NCBI GenBank assembly: GCA_903895055.1
Contig: CAITSL010000022.1
Coordinates: 1-12,511 of the forward strand
DNA from: an uncultured bacterium
Lineage (GTDB): Bacteria > Patescibacteriota > Minisyncoccia > Phycocordibacterales > UBA9973
Length of the DNA stretch: 12,511 bases
Direction: 5' to 3'
How positions within the stretch are numbered: position 1 is the stretch's first letter; each line of letters starts with the position of its first letter. Shown here piece by piece: positions 1 through 5,858 of the stretch. A program made the translations under genes and the position numbers. The notes beneath the pieces are model-generated. The model worked only from the letters and a program-made list of their open reading frames with translations. It ran no database searches and had not been told where the DNA came from.

Positions 1-329
1 TAGACAATAAAATATTTTTCATTAAAGCTTGGGCCTTTTTTATCCCGATTTCTTTTTTCCAGGAATTTGCTTTTAGATCTTTTTTGATCCCGAGATTAAA
101 ATTGCTTTATGAAAACAAGTTTTTGGTCATTCTCATCAATGCTCTCTTGTTCACTTTAATCCATATCATTTATCCGAATTGGGGAGTCGGATTACCTCTG
201 GCATTTTTCTCCGGGATTTTCTTTGCTTGGCTTTATCTCAAATATCCCAACCTGATTTTAATTTCCATCACCCACGCCATCCTGAATATCACAGCGGTCT
301 TACTTGGATTTTTTACAATAGTTAAATAA
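1..329 (+). CDS. CPBP family intramembrane protease, C-terminal part
   Basis: The frame is open from the left edge (first full codon at 3), so the gene starts outside the window and about 108 residues are visible. Three hallmarks of the CPBP (CAAX protease/bacteriocin-processing, Abi) family appear in order: QEFAFR, the counterpart of the EExxxR catalytic motif; the helix LLFTLIHI with its histidine; and HAILN, the counterpart of the final HxxxN motif. The segments between are strongly hydrophobic, fitting a polytopic membrane protease. The first glutamate of EExxxR is Gln here while the second Glu and the Arg are kept. The family contains prenyl-protein proteases and bacteriocin-immunity proteins; the substrate cannot be told from this fragment. 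The stop codon directly abuts the stop of the converging minus-strand gene (329/330). An internal TTG at 84 would drop the first motif and is not a credible start. Confidence 0.85.
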   Translation, partial: DNKIFFIKAWAFFIPISFFQEFAFRSFLIPRLKLLYENKFLVILINALLFTLIHIIYPNWGVGLPLAFFSGIFFAWLYLKYPNLILISITHAILNITAVLLGFFTIVK

Positions 330-2147
330 TTAGAATCCAAAAATTACATTTATCAATTTTCTAAACCAGTTTTGTTTTATTTGTTCTGGTTCTTGACTGT
401 TGGTGTTTGCATTGATAGGTGAGGCAGTGAGTTCTTGTGGATTTATTTTCCCGACGCTCTCCAATGTTTTAGTCGAGGAAGTTGGGATTCTAATCTTTTT
501 GAGCGTTGAAGTTTCTACTGTTGGCTTACTGAATTTTCCCATTATTTGATTCCAAGATTTTCCAGATAAAGCAGAAAGAGTATAAGCCGTTTCCCAGATT
601 TTACTATTTAAATCAGCATTTTTTATTCCGCCATCTTTGTCTTGGTTTCCGGCAAGGTAGTCAAGTGGTGAATTTGTGTTTTTCACCCAATCTTCTGGTT
701 TTTCACCTAAAGATAAAATTCCTTCCATAGCCCAAGCAGTAGCAGAAACATTTCCAAAACCCCCATTATCTTTTTGATTTTGTTTTAAAAATTCTTTTGT
801 CCTAAGAAGAGCGTTGTATATCTTTGCTGGAGAAAATTCTTCTTTTCCGAGGTCGCTGTCTGGCGTTGCTACGTCAGCGCTGCCTCTCGGCTCGTCAGCC
901 TGCGAGACACCTCGCAAAAGAAAATTTTCTCCAGCAAAAATACTAATTGACTGTATGGCTGCTCCAGTTATGTCTATGCTGTTATTCCAAGAACCATTTT
1001 CTTTTTGTTTTGAAAGAATAAAATCAATTGTGTCTTGAATAATTTTTTTATCTTTTGAATAACCGGCATTTTGCAGAACTATGAGTGCAAAGATATCATC
1101 ATTGTCTTCGTTTGGATTGCCAAATTGTTTTCCATCAAAACTAGAAATAATCTTTTGGACATAATTTTTCCCGTTTACATTATATGGATTCACACCTAAA
1201 GACATTAAAGCCATTGTATGTCTTTCGTAGTCAGTTAATTGATAGTTGTCGGTTTTTAGTTTTTTAAAATATTCAATTAATTTGTTTTTTTGTTCCTGAT
1301 AATCTTGGGTTGTAGAAAGTGCAAGAGCTACCCAGTCGGTATATAAATCTTCACCAAATGAACCGTTTTCTTTTTGTTGTGACATTAAAAAATCAAAAGC
1401 TTTTTTAATGTCAAAGACCGTCTTTGACACTACGGGGAGTGGGGTAGAAATATGACCTCCGCCACCAGAAGAGGAATGAGTTTCTACTGGAGAATTAGTT
1501 GGATTTATTGTTAGTTCTTTTGAATCAATAAAACTATTCTTATGTGCTTTTATTGTAATTGAGCTTGTGTCAGTTATTTGTAGAGAATATGTTCCACTTG
1601 AATCAAGTTCATAACTGTTTAAATTTATTATTACTTGTCCGCCTATTGCATTGTTCCATCTTGGATTCCAAGATGAATCTAAGCCCAACTCTTTTACTGA
1701 TATTTTTATAATTTCTCCAACTTTTGGGTTTTCATTGTTAATTGAAATATCAAGTGGGTTTGTATTGTAATAAAATAAGATGCTATCGTTTTTTTCTAAT
1801 GTGTATTGTTTTGACGAAAGAGAATATGGACCTGTCGGATTAATATTAAAATTTACAAGCCACATCCAATATGCACCATTGTTGTTATCATTATTTATTA
1901 TGTTATTTATAGAATTCACCCATAAACCTGAATAATCGTTTGGTATACCAGCTTTTATAAGAGCACAGTATGGAGTCGCTTTCATGTTTCCATCACCTTC
2001 ACTATCACAAGGGGGCACATTTATATTATCATTAAAAATCGAACCTAAATTGGTTTCGATTTTTAGGTGAATTGTCGTATCAGCAAAAACGCTAGAACCA
2101 GTAAATAAAAGTATAATTACTAATAAAACTTTAATAACCTTTTTCAT
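330..2147 (-). CDS. Exported DUF4430 plus terpenoid-cyclase-like repeat protein
   Basis: About 605 residues from the ATG at 2147, chosen because it begins a clean signal peptide (MKKVIKVLLVIILL..., cleavage probably after SVFA near residue 22). An in-frame ATG at 2165 would add six residues. Numbered from 2147: a DUF4430-like domain at about 24-135, a beta-rich segment at about 136-220, a Ser/Gly linker near 225-232, then alpha-alpha repeats of the prenyltransferase/squalene-oxidase type marked by QQKENGSFG (257), QKENGSW (381), QKDNGGFG (458) and NQDKDGG (501). A Ser/Thr/Pro-rich tail follows, ending in a short hydrophobic C-terminus, WFRKLINVIFGF. DUF4430 and this barrel fold are also joined in transcobalamin and intrinsic factor, in the opposite order, so binding of cobalamin or another small ligand at the surface is a reasonable guess but unproven. 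No terpene-cyclase catalytic role is implied. Residues about 403-443 come from a palindromic insertion. The gene overlaps the upstream DUF4430 gene by 17 bp, so the two are probably co-translated. Confidence 0.85.
   Translation of the reverse strand: MKKVIKVLLVIILLFTGSSVFADTTIHLKIETNLGSIFNDNINVPPCDSEGDGNMKATPYCALIKAGIPNDYSGLWVNSINNIINNDNNNGAYWMWLVNFNINPTGPYSLSSKQYTLEKNDSILFYYNTNPLDISINNENPKVGEIIKISVKELGLDSSWNPRWNNAIGGQVIINLNSYELDSSGTYSLQITDTSSITIKAHKNSFIDSKELTINPTNSPVETHSSSGGGGHISTPLPVVSKTVFDIKKAFDFLMSQQKENGSFGEDLYTDWVALALSTTQDYQEQKNKLIEYFKKLKTDNYQLTDYERHTMALMSLGVNPYNVNGKNYVQKIISSFDGKQFGNPNEDNDDIFALIVLQNAGYSKDKKIIQDTIDFILSKQKENGSWNNSIDITGAAIQSISIFAGENFLLRGVSQADEPRGSADVATPDSDLGKEEFSPAKIYNALLRTKEFLKQNQKDNGGFGNVSATAWAMEGILSLGEKPEDWVKNTNSPLDYLAGNQDKDGGIKNADLNSKIWETAYTLSALSGKSWNQIMGKFSKPTVETSTLKKIRIPTSSTKTLESVGKINPQELTASPINANTNSQEPEQIKQNWFRKLINVIFGF
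819..942. repeat. GC-rich palindromic element inserted in frame in a coding gene
   Basis: Imperfect inverted repeat. The left arm from 819 (TATCTTTGCTGGAGAAAATT...) matches the reverse complement of the right arm ending at 942 over about 35 bp, with a few mismatches and a one-base indel; the arms include CTTTTCCGAGGT at 842 against ACCTCGCAAAAG. The core is weakly palindromic and GC-rich (48 of 74 bases at 842-915 by hand count) inside a much more AT-rich gene. It occupies 41 codons in the minus-strand protein between two alpha-alpha repeats and keeps the frame. The plus strand is also open through it and encodes nearly the same ends, FAGEN and FSPAK. No transposase is present, so it resembles a non-autonomous element of the kind described as Rickettsia palindromic elements. 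That comparison is by architecture, not by sequence. Confidence 0.75.
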
Positions 2148-2556
2148 ATTTCCAAGAGACGACATCGCCTAGATTAATCTTATAATTTGAAATGCCAATG
2201 TTTGATTTTTTATCATTTACATAATAAATCCAATTTTTTTCTCCGCTATTTTTTATACCATTTATTTCTTCAATAAATTTTCCCATGCCAGTGTAATTTT
2301 TTTCTTTGAAATCTATTCTTCCTTCTTCTTTTAATTTATCCATAAAGTCGGAAACAGTTTTTTGTCCTGAAATATTACTTTCATATTTAACATCATTAAT
2401 CTCAAGAGTTATTTTACCTACAACTTTTTCTTCTCTAGAGATTGAGGGAGTGGTTGGAGAGAGTAAATTTACATAGGTCTTGCCTATGTAATAAAATATA
2501 AAAATTACTAAAACCAAGAAAGTGATTAGTATTATATTTTTTTTGATATTTTGCAT
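2131..2556 (-). CDS. Membrane-anchored DUF4430 protein
   Basis: 141 residues from the ATG at 2556. A TTG at 2595 is in frame but would put 13 residues without signal character ahead of the membrane segment, so I prefer 2556. A short basic start (MQNIKKN) is followed by one hydrophobic segment at about residues 8-28, a signal anchor or uncleaved signal peptide. The remainder is one DUF4430 domain, recognisable by NWIYYVNDKKSNIGISNYK and the closing GDVVSWKYEKGY. In vertebrates this fold is the C-terminal domain of transcobalamin/intrinsic factor; bacterial copies are often exported and presumed to bind ligands or partners. It is the first gene of a pair, overlapping the start of the larger DUF4430/repeat gene, so the two probably work together at the cell surface. 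No clear Shine-Dalgarno sequence lies upstream. Confidence 0.8.
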   Translation of the reverse strand: MQNIKKNIILITFLVLVIFIFYYIGKTYVNLLSPTTPSISREEKVVGKITLEINDVKYESNISGQKTVSDFMDKLKEEGRIDFKEKNYTGMGKFIEEINGIKNSGEKNWIYYVNDKKSNIGISNYKINLGDVVSWKYEKGY

Positions 2557-2583
2557 AAAAAAAATTCTGTCAAAGCAGAATTG

Positions 2584-2741
2584 ATGATTCTTCAAAAAAG
2601 AAGAAGTTTCCTGCTCGGGATTATTTAAAGCAATTGGTATTCGGACTTGTTCCTTCCACTTATTTGGTGTCAGGACTTACCGTAGCGGCACTGTACTGGA
2701 ATCTAACCAGTTTCCCCAATTACTTCTATAAAATTGTTTAA
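2584..2741 (+). pseudogene. Small membrane-protein reading frame, apparently frameshifted
   Basis: From 2601 to the stop at 2739-2741 one frame reads KKFPARDYLKQLVFGLVPST and continues as a hydrophobic segment ending NLTSFPNYFYKIV. A charged N-terminus followed by one membrane helix looks like a real small protein. That frame has no ATG, GTG or TTG upstream of the hydrophobic segment before the stop at 2556; only ATT at 2580 is available. The ATG at 2584 is in another frame and ends after 14 codons. One extra A in the six-A run at 2594-2599 would join the ATG to the long frame and give about 51 residues. It may be a sequencing or assembly slip, a decayed gene, or a truncated end of a larger membrane protein. 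I do not recognise the family. It fills most of the 2557-2768 gap. Confidence 0.35.
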
Positions 2742-2762
2742 CGAACTTCTTTATCTTATAAT
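2734..2762 (+). promoter_or_regulatory. Sigma-70-type promoter for the nucleotidyltransferase gene
   Basis: TTGTTT at 2734-2739, a 17-bp spacer, and a perfect TATAAT at 2757-2762. Only six bases separate the -10 box from the ATG at 2769, so transcription should begin at or next to the start codon and the mRNA is probably leaderless. Confidence 0.6.
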
Positions 2763-2768
2763 AAAGTA

Positions 2769-3188
2769 ATGGAAAAAACAAGGGTTATGGTTTTTGGGAC
2801 TTTTGATGGATTGCACCGAGGGCATTTAAATTTTTTCACACAGGCGAAAAAGTTCATGAAGAATTCATTTTTAATTGTTTCAATAGCTAGAGATGAAAAT
2901 GTATTGAAAATAAAAGGCCATAAGCCAAAGTTAAAGGAAAAAGTGAGACGAGATTTGGTAAAAAAATGCAAATTGGTGGACAAAGTAATTTTGGCCGGAA
3001 AAACCGAATATTTGCGTCATATTTTGAAAGAGCATCCGGATATTATCGCGCTGGGCTACGATCAGAGGGCTTACGTTAAAAACTTAAAAAAAGATTTAAA
3101 AGAGAAAGGTATTTCAATAAAAATTGTCCGATTGAAGCCATATAAGAAACACATCTATAAAAACCACTTGCTTAATAAAAAAAATTAA
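2769..3188 (+). CDS. Cytidylyltransferase-like nucleotidyltransferase (FAD synthase RibL/TagD type)
   Basis: 139 residues, close to the usual length for single-domain members. GTFDGLHRGHLNFFTQAKK (10-28) carries the HxGH nucleotide-binding motif (H16-R-G-H19) of the nucleotidyltransferase superfamily. ARDENVLKIKGHKP (40-53) and IIALGYDQ (92-99) match the pattern of archaeal-type FAD synthase (RibL) and glycerol-3-phosphate cytidylyltransferase. The expected reaction transfers a nucleotide from ATP or CTP to a phosphorylated substrate (FMN for RibL), releasing pyrophosphate, in the cytoplasm. The C-terminal motif, normally a Ser/Thr-rich stretch that helps bind the triphosphate, is replaced by HIYKNHLL, so substrate and even activity are uncertain. 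It has its own promoter, probably leaderless, and lies 87 bp upstream of htrA, which has a separate promoter. Confidence 0.8.
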   Translation: MEKTRVMVFGTFDGLHRGHLNFFTQAKKFMKNSFLIVSIARDENVLKIKGHKPKLKEKVRRDLVKKCKLVDKVILAGKTEYLRHILKEHPDIIALGYDQRAYVKNLKKDLKEKGISIKIVRLKPYKKHIYKNHLLNKKN

Positions 3189-3195
3189 ATATAAT
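3168..3195 (+). promoter_or_regulatory. Putative htrA promoter
   Basis: TTGCTT at 3168-3173, a 16-bp spacer and TATAAT at 3190-3195, partly inside the 3' end of the preceding gene. The expected transcription start near 3202 would leave a leader of about 74 nt before the htrA ATG, which contains the inverted repeats at 3208-3279. Confidence 0.5.
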
Positions 3196-3207
3196 GATTA
3201 TTAATAC

Positions 3208-3279
3208 GTGTCCCGTTAGAAATTCAACTGACGGGGAATAAAGATAAAAAATTATTAGTTAAAATTTCTAATGGGATGC
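3208..3279 (+). promoter_or_regulatory. htrA leader with two competing RNA helices
   Basis: TCCCGTTAGAAATT (3211-3224) pairs with AATTTCTAATGGGA (3263-3276) over 14 positions including one G.U. Pairing can continue through 3208-3210 with 3277-3279, which puts the whole AUG start codon in the helix. The same left arm can instead form a local hairpin, CCCGTTAG (3212-3219) with CTGACGGG (3228-3235), eight pairs around an 8-nt loop. The two folds exclude each other. No T-run follows the local hairpin, so it is not an obvious terminator. The arrangement suggests translational control of htrA, for example an RNA thermometer, though a mobile palindrome or a chance repeat is also possible. Confidence 0.45.
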
Positions 3280-4583
3280 AAAAAATAGACATAACATATC
3301 TTCTTAAAAAGATGTTTAAAAACAAAACTTTTATTGCGTTTTTAACAAGTTTTATTACTTTAATTGTTATTTTAATCATAGGGATTTTAGTTCTCTGGCA
3401 TTTTAAAGCAAATGTTTTTAGTTATCTTACCAAAGAATATTTGAAAGATGCGCAAACATCTCTCAGTACAAAATCTAATGCTCTAAAAAATATACAAAAC
3501 CAAGCTATCTTTTCTCAAGAATCTTTTGTAATTGATGCGGTGAAGAGAGCAAGCCCGGCGGTTGTATCTATTGTCATTAGTCAGAATGTACCCAAATACG
3601 AAACATATGTCGATCCCAATCAACAGGATAATCCTTTTGGCGATATGTTTCCTGGTTTCTCTTTTAACATTCCGCAATACCGCCAAAACGGGACCGAGAA
3701 AAAAGATATAGGCAGCGGTTCCGGATTTTTTGTTTCGGGAGATGGTTTGATTGTTACTAACAAACATGTGGTTGACCAAACAAATGCACAATATACGGTC
3801 TATACCAATGATGGCAAAAAGTATTCCGCTAAAGTTTTAGCTCGTGATCCGGTACTGGATATCGCGCTGATCAAAATAGATTTACCTCTGCACATAGGAA
3901 ATCCTCCCTATTCATATTTAAATTTAGGCAATTCCGATAGTTTGCAAGTTGGGCAAAGTGTGATTGCGATTGGGAACGCCCTGGGTGAATTTCGCAATAC
4001 TGTTTCAGTCGGAGTAGTCTCCGGGCTGGCGCGCTCTATCACAGCCGGAGATAATTCCGGAAATTCCGAAACCCTGGACCAAGTGATTCAAACCGATGCG
4101 GCTATCAATCCAGGGAATTCTGGTGGACCACTACTTGATCTTTCGGGGGATGTAATCGGAGTAAATGTGGCGATGGCGCAGGGTTCGCAAAGTATCGGTT
4201 TTGCTCTGCCGATCAATTCAATCAAAAGCGCGATTGAATCTGTCAAAGCTACCGGGAAAATTGTGAGACCTTACTTAGGATTAAGATATGTCTCCATCAA
4301 CGCCGAGATGAAAGATGCGAATAATTTAACGGTGGATTATGGAGTGCTGGTAAAACAAGGAGCCAATGCGAATGAATTGGCCGTGGTTCCGGGTTCTCCT
4401 GCAGACAAAGCGGGGATTGTGGAAAACGATATAATTTTGGAAGTGAACGGAGTAAAACTGGATGAGAAAACTTCATTGGCCTCAATCGTTCGGGAGAAAA
4501 ATGTCGGCGATGTCATCACTTTAAAAGTTTTACACAAAGGTGCAGAAAAAACTGTGCAAGTCACCCTCGAAGCCGCAAAATAA
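3276..4583 (+). CDS. htrA: HtrA/DegP-type membrane-anchored serine protease with one PDZ domain
   Basis: 435 residues. One N-terminal transmembrane segment (about 18-41) anchors the protein, with the catalytic part outside the membrane. A linker (42-85) is followed by a trypsin-like domain with the full triad: H164 in TNKHVV, D195 in DIALIKI and S282 in NPGNSGGPLL. One PDZ domain covers about 335-433, with YLGLR at its start and GSPADKAGI and DIILEVNGVKL inside. Family members degrade or refold misfolded envelope proteins, and the PDZ domain recognises exposed C-termini or regulates activity. The architecture (anchor, protease, single PDZ) matches DegS and Gram-positive HtrA rather than two-PDZ DegP. 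The ATG at 3276 has GGG immediately before it but no well-spaced Shine-Dalgarno; an in-frame ATG at 3312 would still retain the anchor. The start codon can be buried in a leader helix. The gene converges on the MFS gene across an inverted-repeat element. Confidence 0.95.
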   Translation: MQKIDITYLLKKMFKNKTFIAFLTSFITLIVILIIGILVLWHFKANVFSYLTKEYLKDAQTSLSTKSNALKNIQNQAIFSQESFVIDAVKRASPAVVSIVISQNVPKYETYVDPNQQDNPFGDMFPGFSFNIPQYRQNGTEKKDIGSGSGFFVSGDGLIVTNKHVVDQTNAQYTVYTNDGKKYSAKVLARDPVLDIALIKIDLPLHIGNPPYSYLNLGNSDSLQVGQSVIAIGNALGEFRNTVSVGVVSGLARSITAGDNSGNSETLDQVIQTDAAINPGNSGGPLLDLSGDVIGVNVAMAQGSQSIGFALPINSIKSAIESVKATGKIVRPYLGLRYVSINAEMKDANNLTVDYGVLVKQGANANELAVVPGSPADKAGIVENDIILEVNGVKLDEKTSLASIVREKNVGDVITLKVLHKGAEKTVQVTLEAAK

Positions 4584-4595
4584 AAAATTAATGCA

Positions 4596-4703
4596 AAATA
4601 CAACCCTCTCCCGACCTCTCCCTTGTCAGGGGGGGGGGGAAATTCCACTAAACTCGAATTAAGGAAAGTCCCCCTGACAAGGGGGATTTAGGGGGTTGTA
4701 TTT
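4596..4703. repeat. Inverted-repeat (MITE/REP-like) element with a G11 tract
   Basis: The left arm starts AAATACAACCCTCTCCCG and runs through CCCTTGTCAGGGGG; the right arm is CCCCCTGACAAGGGGG then ATTTAGGGGGTTGTATTT ending at 4703. The arms match over about 36 bp with mismatches, and the centre (about 4641-4665) is AT-rich and unpaired. The left arm carries 11 G in a row (4629-4639) where the right arm has only five C (4670-4674). It lies 12 bp after the htrA stop and 6 bp after the MFS stop, so as RNA it would form a strong hairpin at the 3' end of both convergent genes and may terminate both. No open reading frame of its own is evident. Confidence 0.7.
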
Positions 4704-4709
4704 AGAATT

Positions 4710-5858
4710 TTATTTTTTATCCCTTAGTCGCAAAACAAGCAAGAGTCCTGTGAACATAATCGCCGAAAGGACAAAGAAAATATATTTAAAAGAGGGGGCA
4801 AAGTGAAGTACGGGGATGGCGACCAGTGGGGCAATGACGAAAGAAAGGGGATAAGTATTGCGAAAGAAACTGATCTCATCGGCATTCTTTTCGCGGACTT
4901 CTTTGAAGAAATAACTTTCAGCCATTACTTCTATGGTTGCGGCGCCGAGACGGGTACCAAATAAAACTATTGCCCAGATCCAAACTAGGGGCGCAGAAAT
5001 AAATGGAATAATCAAGGTAAATAAAATAGTGATTAAAAATCCGGTGATCAGCAATTTCTTTTCTCCAATTTTATCGGAAAGTCTTCCAAGGGGAAAATCC
5101 ACCAAAACAAAAGGCACGAGCATGATGGTAAAAATTAAACCGATTTGTTCCCATCCAAAATGAAGATATTCATGCAAGTAAATCGGGGTGTAAATGACCA
5201 TCCAGGCAAAAAAGAATTTGAGAATTAAATTTATTAGATAAATTTTTGAGAGACTTTTGTTTTTAATAAAAACCTTAATTGTTTTCAAAATTGGTACCTT
5301 AGTGTATTTCGGGTCGATAAAACCATTAAAAAATAGTACAAAAATAACGGCAATCAAAATTATAAAGACTGCCGAAAATAGATAAATCCCTTGGTAAGAA
5401 TTTTTAGCGATAATGGAACCGGAAATCATCTGCGCGACAACCCAAGCCAGATTGATGAACATCAAATACAGTCCCCGAAACTTGCCTATACCGGAATTTT
5501 TAGAAAAATCTTCCACAAAAATATCCATGGAAGCGATAATTAAGTCGGTGGCGATAAAATAAAGAATTATTGCTAAAACAATGAGGAAAGTATTATGAAT
5601 AAAAGCGAGGGTCATAAGCGACAAAAATCCAAGCATCGTAAAAAAGAGAATGGTGGAACTGTTGCCAAAACGAGTTAGGATTCTTGGCATTTCAAGCAAA
5701 CAAATAATTGCGATTACTGAAGCGATTACATAAACAATGCCCACATAATATTCACCGAGATAGGTCGCGAGAAAGCTCGAATTAATATAGGAAGTGAGGG
5801 CGAGTGGGATAGCGAACAAAAATCCTATTAAAAATATTATTTTTCTGTTACTTTTCAT
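4710..5858 (-). CDS. Major facilitator superfamily transporter
   Basis: 382 residues, almost entirely hydrophobic, fitting about 12 transmembrane helices in two halves split by a charged loop near 181-207. GRLSDKIGEKK at 258-268 is an MFS loop motif (GxLsDkxGrkk) placed between helices 8 and 9; the equivalent in the first half, MPRILTRFGNSS, is degenerate. It is somewhat shorter than the typical 400-450 residues. The substrate cannot be deduced; drug-type exporters or small-metabolite carriers are possible. Its ATG overlaps the RNase J stop as ATGA (5855-5858), so translation is probably coupled and it is the last gene of the secG operon. The stop lies next to the inverted repeat shared with htrA. 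Confidence 0.88.
   Translation of the reverse strand: MKSNRKIIFLIGFLFAIPLALTSYINSSFLATYLGEYYVGIVYVIASVIAIICLLEMPRILTRFGNSSTILFFTMLGFLSLMTLAFIHNTFLIVLAIILYFIATDLIIASMDIFVEDFSKNSGIGKFRGLYLMFINLAWVVAQMISGSIIAKNSYQGIYLFSAVFIILIAVIFVLFFNGFIDPKYTKVPILKTIKVFIKNKSLSKIYLINLILKFFFAWMVIYTPIYLHEYLHFGWEQIGLIFTIMLVPFVLVDFPLGRLSDKIGEKKLLITGFLITILFTLIIPFISAPLVWIWAIVLFGTRLGAATIEVMAESYFFKEVREKNADEISFFRNTYPLSFVIAPLVAIPVLHFAPSFKYIFFVLSAIMFTGLLLVLRLRDKK

Noticed and set aside
814..1038. Plus-strand open frame with FAGEN and FSPAK peptides
   Set aside because: It lies inside the minus-strand DUF4430 gene and is open because of the palindromic element; upstream and downstream portions show no protein character of their own.
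330..2147. Terpene cyclase or prenyltransferase enzyme
   Set aside because: The repeats show the fold's QxxxGSF/W pattern but no catalytic motif such as DxDD was seen, and the protein is exported and fused to DUF4430.
2756..2983. Minus-strand open frame over the nucleotidyltransferase gene
   Set aside because: Antisense to the HxGH-containing coding region and without features of its own.
3212..3235. Hairpin as an intrinsic terminator of the nucleotidyltransferase gene
   Set aside because: No T-run follows the stem, and it lies in the predicted htrA leader with a competing helix.
4629..4639. G11 tract as a phase-variation switch
   Set aside because: It is in an intergenic repeat after both stop codons, so length change would not alter a frame or promoter spacing; it is noted only as slippage or assembly risk.
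4337..4648. Minus-strand open frame over the htrA 3' end and the repeat
   Set aside because: Antisense to the HtrA PDZ domain, and its N-terminus is made of the inverted-repeat element.
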